A stretch of DNA of 64,000 nucleotides from Anthracocystis setariae. Taxonomy: Eukaryota; Basidiomycota; Ustilaginomycetes; Ustilaginales; Ustilaginaceae. Position numbers and translations under genes: made by a program. Under the pieces are notes generated by a model. That model made no database searches, was not told the origin of the DNA, and worked only from the letters and a program-made list of their open reading frames with translations. Below are positions 62,468 to 64,000 of this stretch, one piece after another (the stretch's first letter is position 1; each line of letters begins with the position of its first letter). The stretch covers positions 62,001-126,000 of the forward strand of contig CAKMXJ010000002.1 of NCBI GenBank assembly GCA_928724745.1, written 5' to 3'.

Positions 62468-63976
62468 CTACTTTTTAGCTTGACCTGGACTTTGCGCCTT
62501 GGCATCGAGAGATGGGTATTTGCCGGCGGATCCAGCTGTGCCGCCCGTGGCACTGTCTCCTGGTTTGACATGAGCATTGGATCCGGGAGCCGGCTTACCT
62601 CCATTATTTTCCCCGCCAGATCCTGTACCAGCACCCGCAACAGTGACTGTGCCTCCTCCAGTTGAAGTGGCCGATGCCGCCCCATGATCACCTGCACCAC
62701 CAGCCGTGGCATCACTCCCATGGCCAGATCCAGAGGAAGTCCCATCTCCATCTTGCCCATCAGCTGTAGATGAACTTGCCGTGCTCTTCACGCTGGTTCC
62801 ACCGGGCTTGCTTGTGACATGCATCCCCGCTGGCACCCTCACCTCGTCGATCGTCCAAACCTTTCCACCATCCGTACTCCTCGGCGGGCTCTTCAACGAC
62901 GCTCCCCCTGCACACACCCCCAACGCATCGAATTTGGGCTCGGGCTCAGTAAACCTTAACACGATATTACTGTACACCTGCTCGCTCAACGGCCACGTAC
63001 AACCCTTACACTCCTGAGTGATAACAAAGCTGTTCATCACCTGGTCGCCCGCCGAGCGGAGGTAGCTTACCATCTTGCCGTCGATCCACGACTCCTGCGT
63101 GCGGAACCCGTTCTGAGTGCGGTAGATCACCGACATGCGCGTGTCGACAGGATAGAAAACGGGCATACTGGAACCCATACACATATGGTCCTCCGGATCA
63201 TACCTGAAATTGCTGTACTCGGCGGCATAGATGCATAGACCCTGGCGCGGGTTGGCGCCACATCCATCACCGTAGAAGACCACAGTCTGGATCAAATCCG
63301 ACCGCACTGTGGGGTCGTAGTTCGACAGTCCCGCCCAGAAGAACATGGCTGAGGGAGCGTTGTCGCTGCCGGCGCGGGGCTTGTGCAGACGTGTGTAGTT
63401 GTTGACGATCTCACCTTCCTGTTGCTCGAGCTGCGCCAACCGCTCGCTGAACGCCGGAAGCGCACAGCCAGCACTGTTCAGACTGCTGCCGAAAGAACCG
63501 AACCGCGCGCGGAAGGTGAGCACGTCGATCAAGCGCGTGTGGTACGATGCATCCACCACTTTTCGCGATGGATCCGGCTTCACCCTGCCCTTCCCTGACC
63601 AAGTAGGGGGCTGAGCGCCGTCAGCTCGACGTCCAAGTTTTGAGGGGCTTTCGGTTTTGGCGGGATGCACATCTTTGAACCAGGTGGATGGCGGTGCTTG
63701 ACCGGTGTGGAACTCGAACGACACTTCTTCGATGTTACTGTCCGTGGGGTCCCAGCGACAGCCAGCGCCAAAGACGGACTCGCCGGTGGGATGCGTCTCG
63801 CCACTGCTGCTTGAACTTGTGTCGGAATCGCCTGATGAAGTCGTCTGCCCATCATCACGATCTAGGCCCGGTCTCGTCTTTTTGCCGTCCGCCGCTGCGG
63901 CCGTTTGAGCAGTGTCAGCCGCTAGAGCCAACGAAACCAGCATCGAAAGCAAGAGGAGCGAAAATCTCCACAACAT
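62468..63976 (-). CDS. Secreted protein with Gly/Ser-rich tail, function unknown
   Basis: A 502-residue protein with a classic signal peptide (MLWRFSLLLLSMLVSLALA, cleavage near ADT). A Ser/Asp/Thr linker (~25-65) leads to an ordered domain of ~300 residues. That domain contains aromatic and beta-strand-like segments (CRWDPTDSNIEEVSFEFHTG, SAMFFWAGLSNYDP, TQNGFRTQESWIDGKMV) and about eight cysteines, including CKGCTWP. Alternating strands and the W-I-D-G-K element would suit a concanavalin/lectin-like fold, but I recognise no family. From ~390 the chain is almost pure Gly/Ser/Ala/Thr, ending in KK with no GPI-type hydrophobic end. It is likely a secreted wall or matrix protein. The start codon is 24 bases from the window edge, so its promoter is outside. 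Confidence 0.85.
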   Translation of the reverse strand: MLWRFSLLLLSMLVSLALAADTAQTAAAADGKKTRPGLDRDDGQTTSSGDSDTSSSSSGETHPTGESVFGAGCRWDPTDSNIEEVSFEFHTGQAPPSTWFKDVHPAKTESPSKLGRRADGAQPPTWSGKGRVKPDPSRKVVDASYHTRLIDVLTFRARFGSFGSSLNSAGCALPAFSERLAQLEQQEGEIVNNYTRLHKPRAGSDNAPSAMFFWAGLSNYDPTVRSDLIQTVVFYGDGCGANPRQGLCIYAAEYSNFRYDPEDHMCMGSSMPVFYPVDTRMSVIYRTQNGFRTQESWIDGKMVSYLRSAGDQVMNSFVITQECKGCTWPLSEQVYSNIVLRFTEPEPKFDALGVCAGGASLKSPPRSTDGGKVWTIDEVRVPAGMHVTSKPGGTSVKSTASSSTADGQDGDGTSSGSGHGSDATAGGAGDHGAASATSTGGGTVTVAGAGTGSGGENNGGKPAPGSNAHVKPGDSATGGTAGSAGKYPSLDAKAQSPGQAKK

Positions 63977-64000
63977 GTTTAGTGAAATTCTTCGACAGAT

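Overview
The window reads as nuclear chromosomal DNA from a smut-type basidiomycete fungus (Ustilaginomycotina, Ustilago/Sporisorium/Pseudozyma-like). This is an inference from gene style. Most genes are long single exons. The few introns are short (about 50-95 bp), with GTRAGT-type donors and CTAAC/CTGAC branch sites. Start codons often follow pyrimidine-rich leaders. The gene set is typical of a free-living or plant-associated fungus. I saw no rRNA, tRNA, CRISPR array or transposon.

Region by region. 1-9.2 kb: the tail of one gene, a DUF3074-type START-like protein (-), a 3.4 kb gene-free stretch, a membrane RGS-domain protein, and HMG-CoA lyase with a mitochondrial presequence and a C-terminal AKL. 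9.4-15.3 kb: a membrane-anchored alpha/beta hydrolase, an F-box/leucine-rich-repeat-like protein, a secreted Ser-rich surface protein and a 99-residue cysteine-cluster protein. 15.3-22.8 kb: a HEATR6-like HEAT-repeat protein that shares a short promoter with pterin-4a-carbinolamine dehydratase, a metaxin/Sam35-like protein and an MFS drug/polyamine transporter. 23.8-28 kb: a four-exon nitronate monooxygenase ending in SKL, whose 1.35 kb second intron holds a complete DUF1275 membrane-protein gene on the same strand, then an M20 peptidase with a cysteine-rich N-terminus.

28.7-41.9 kb: a large unknown protein, a giant SNF2/RING protein of the Irc20/SHPRH type, a two-exon GNAT acetyltransferase, a FEX/CrcB fluoride exporter and a Gfo/Idh/MocA oxidoreductase. 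43-47.9 kb: a small secreted protein, an SCP2-type thiolase and a probable five-exon secreted protein. 49.4-54.3 kb: zinc alcohol dehydrogenase, a seven-helix fungal membrane protein whose 3' coding end has been copied downstream as a degenerate ~110 bp tandem repeat, and a 14-helix MFS transporter. 55.8-64 kb: mitochondrial malonyl-CoA:ACP transacylase with an altered nucleophile elbow, a cytochrome P450, the Mtq2-type eRF1 methyltransferase divergent from a three-exon HYPK-like gene, and a secreted Gly/Ser-rich protein.

There is no single operon-like pathway. Several genes do belong to fatty-acid, ketone-body and organellar metabolism: HMG-CoA lyase, the SCP2-type thiolase, malonyl transacylase and the peroxisome-tagged nitronate monooxygenase. 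Four genes encode secreted or surface proteins that are reasonable effector or cell-wall candidates. The most unusual structure is the gene nested in the nitronate monooxygenase intron. A TACTGTAC/GTACAGTA motif recurs in the gene-free stretches and is nearly absent from coding DNA.
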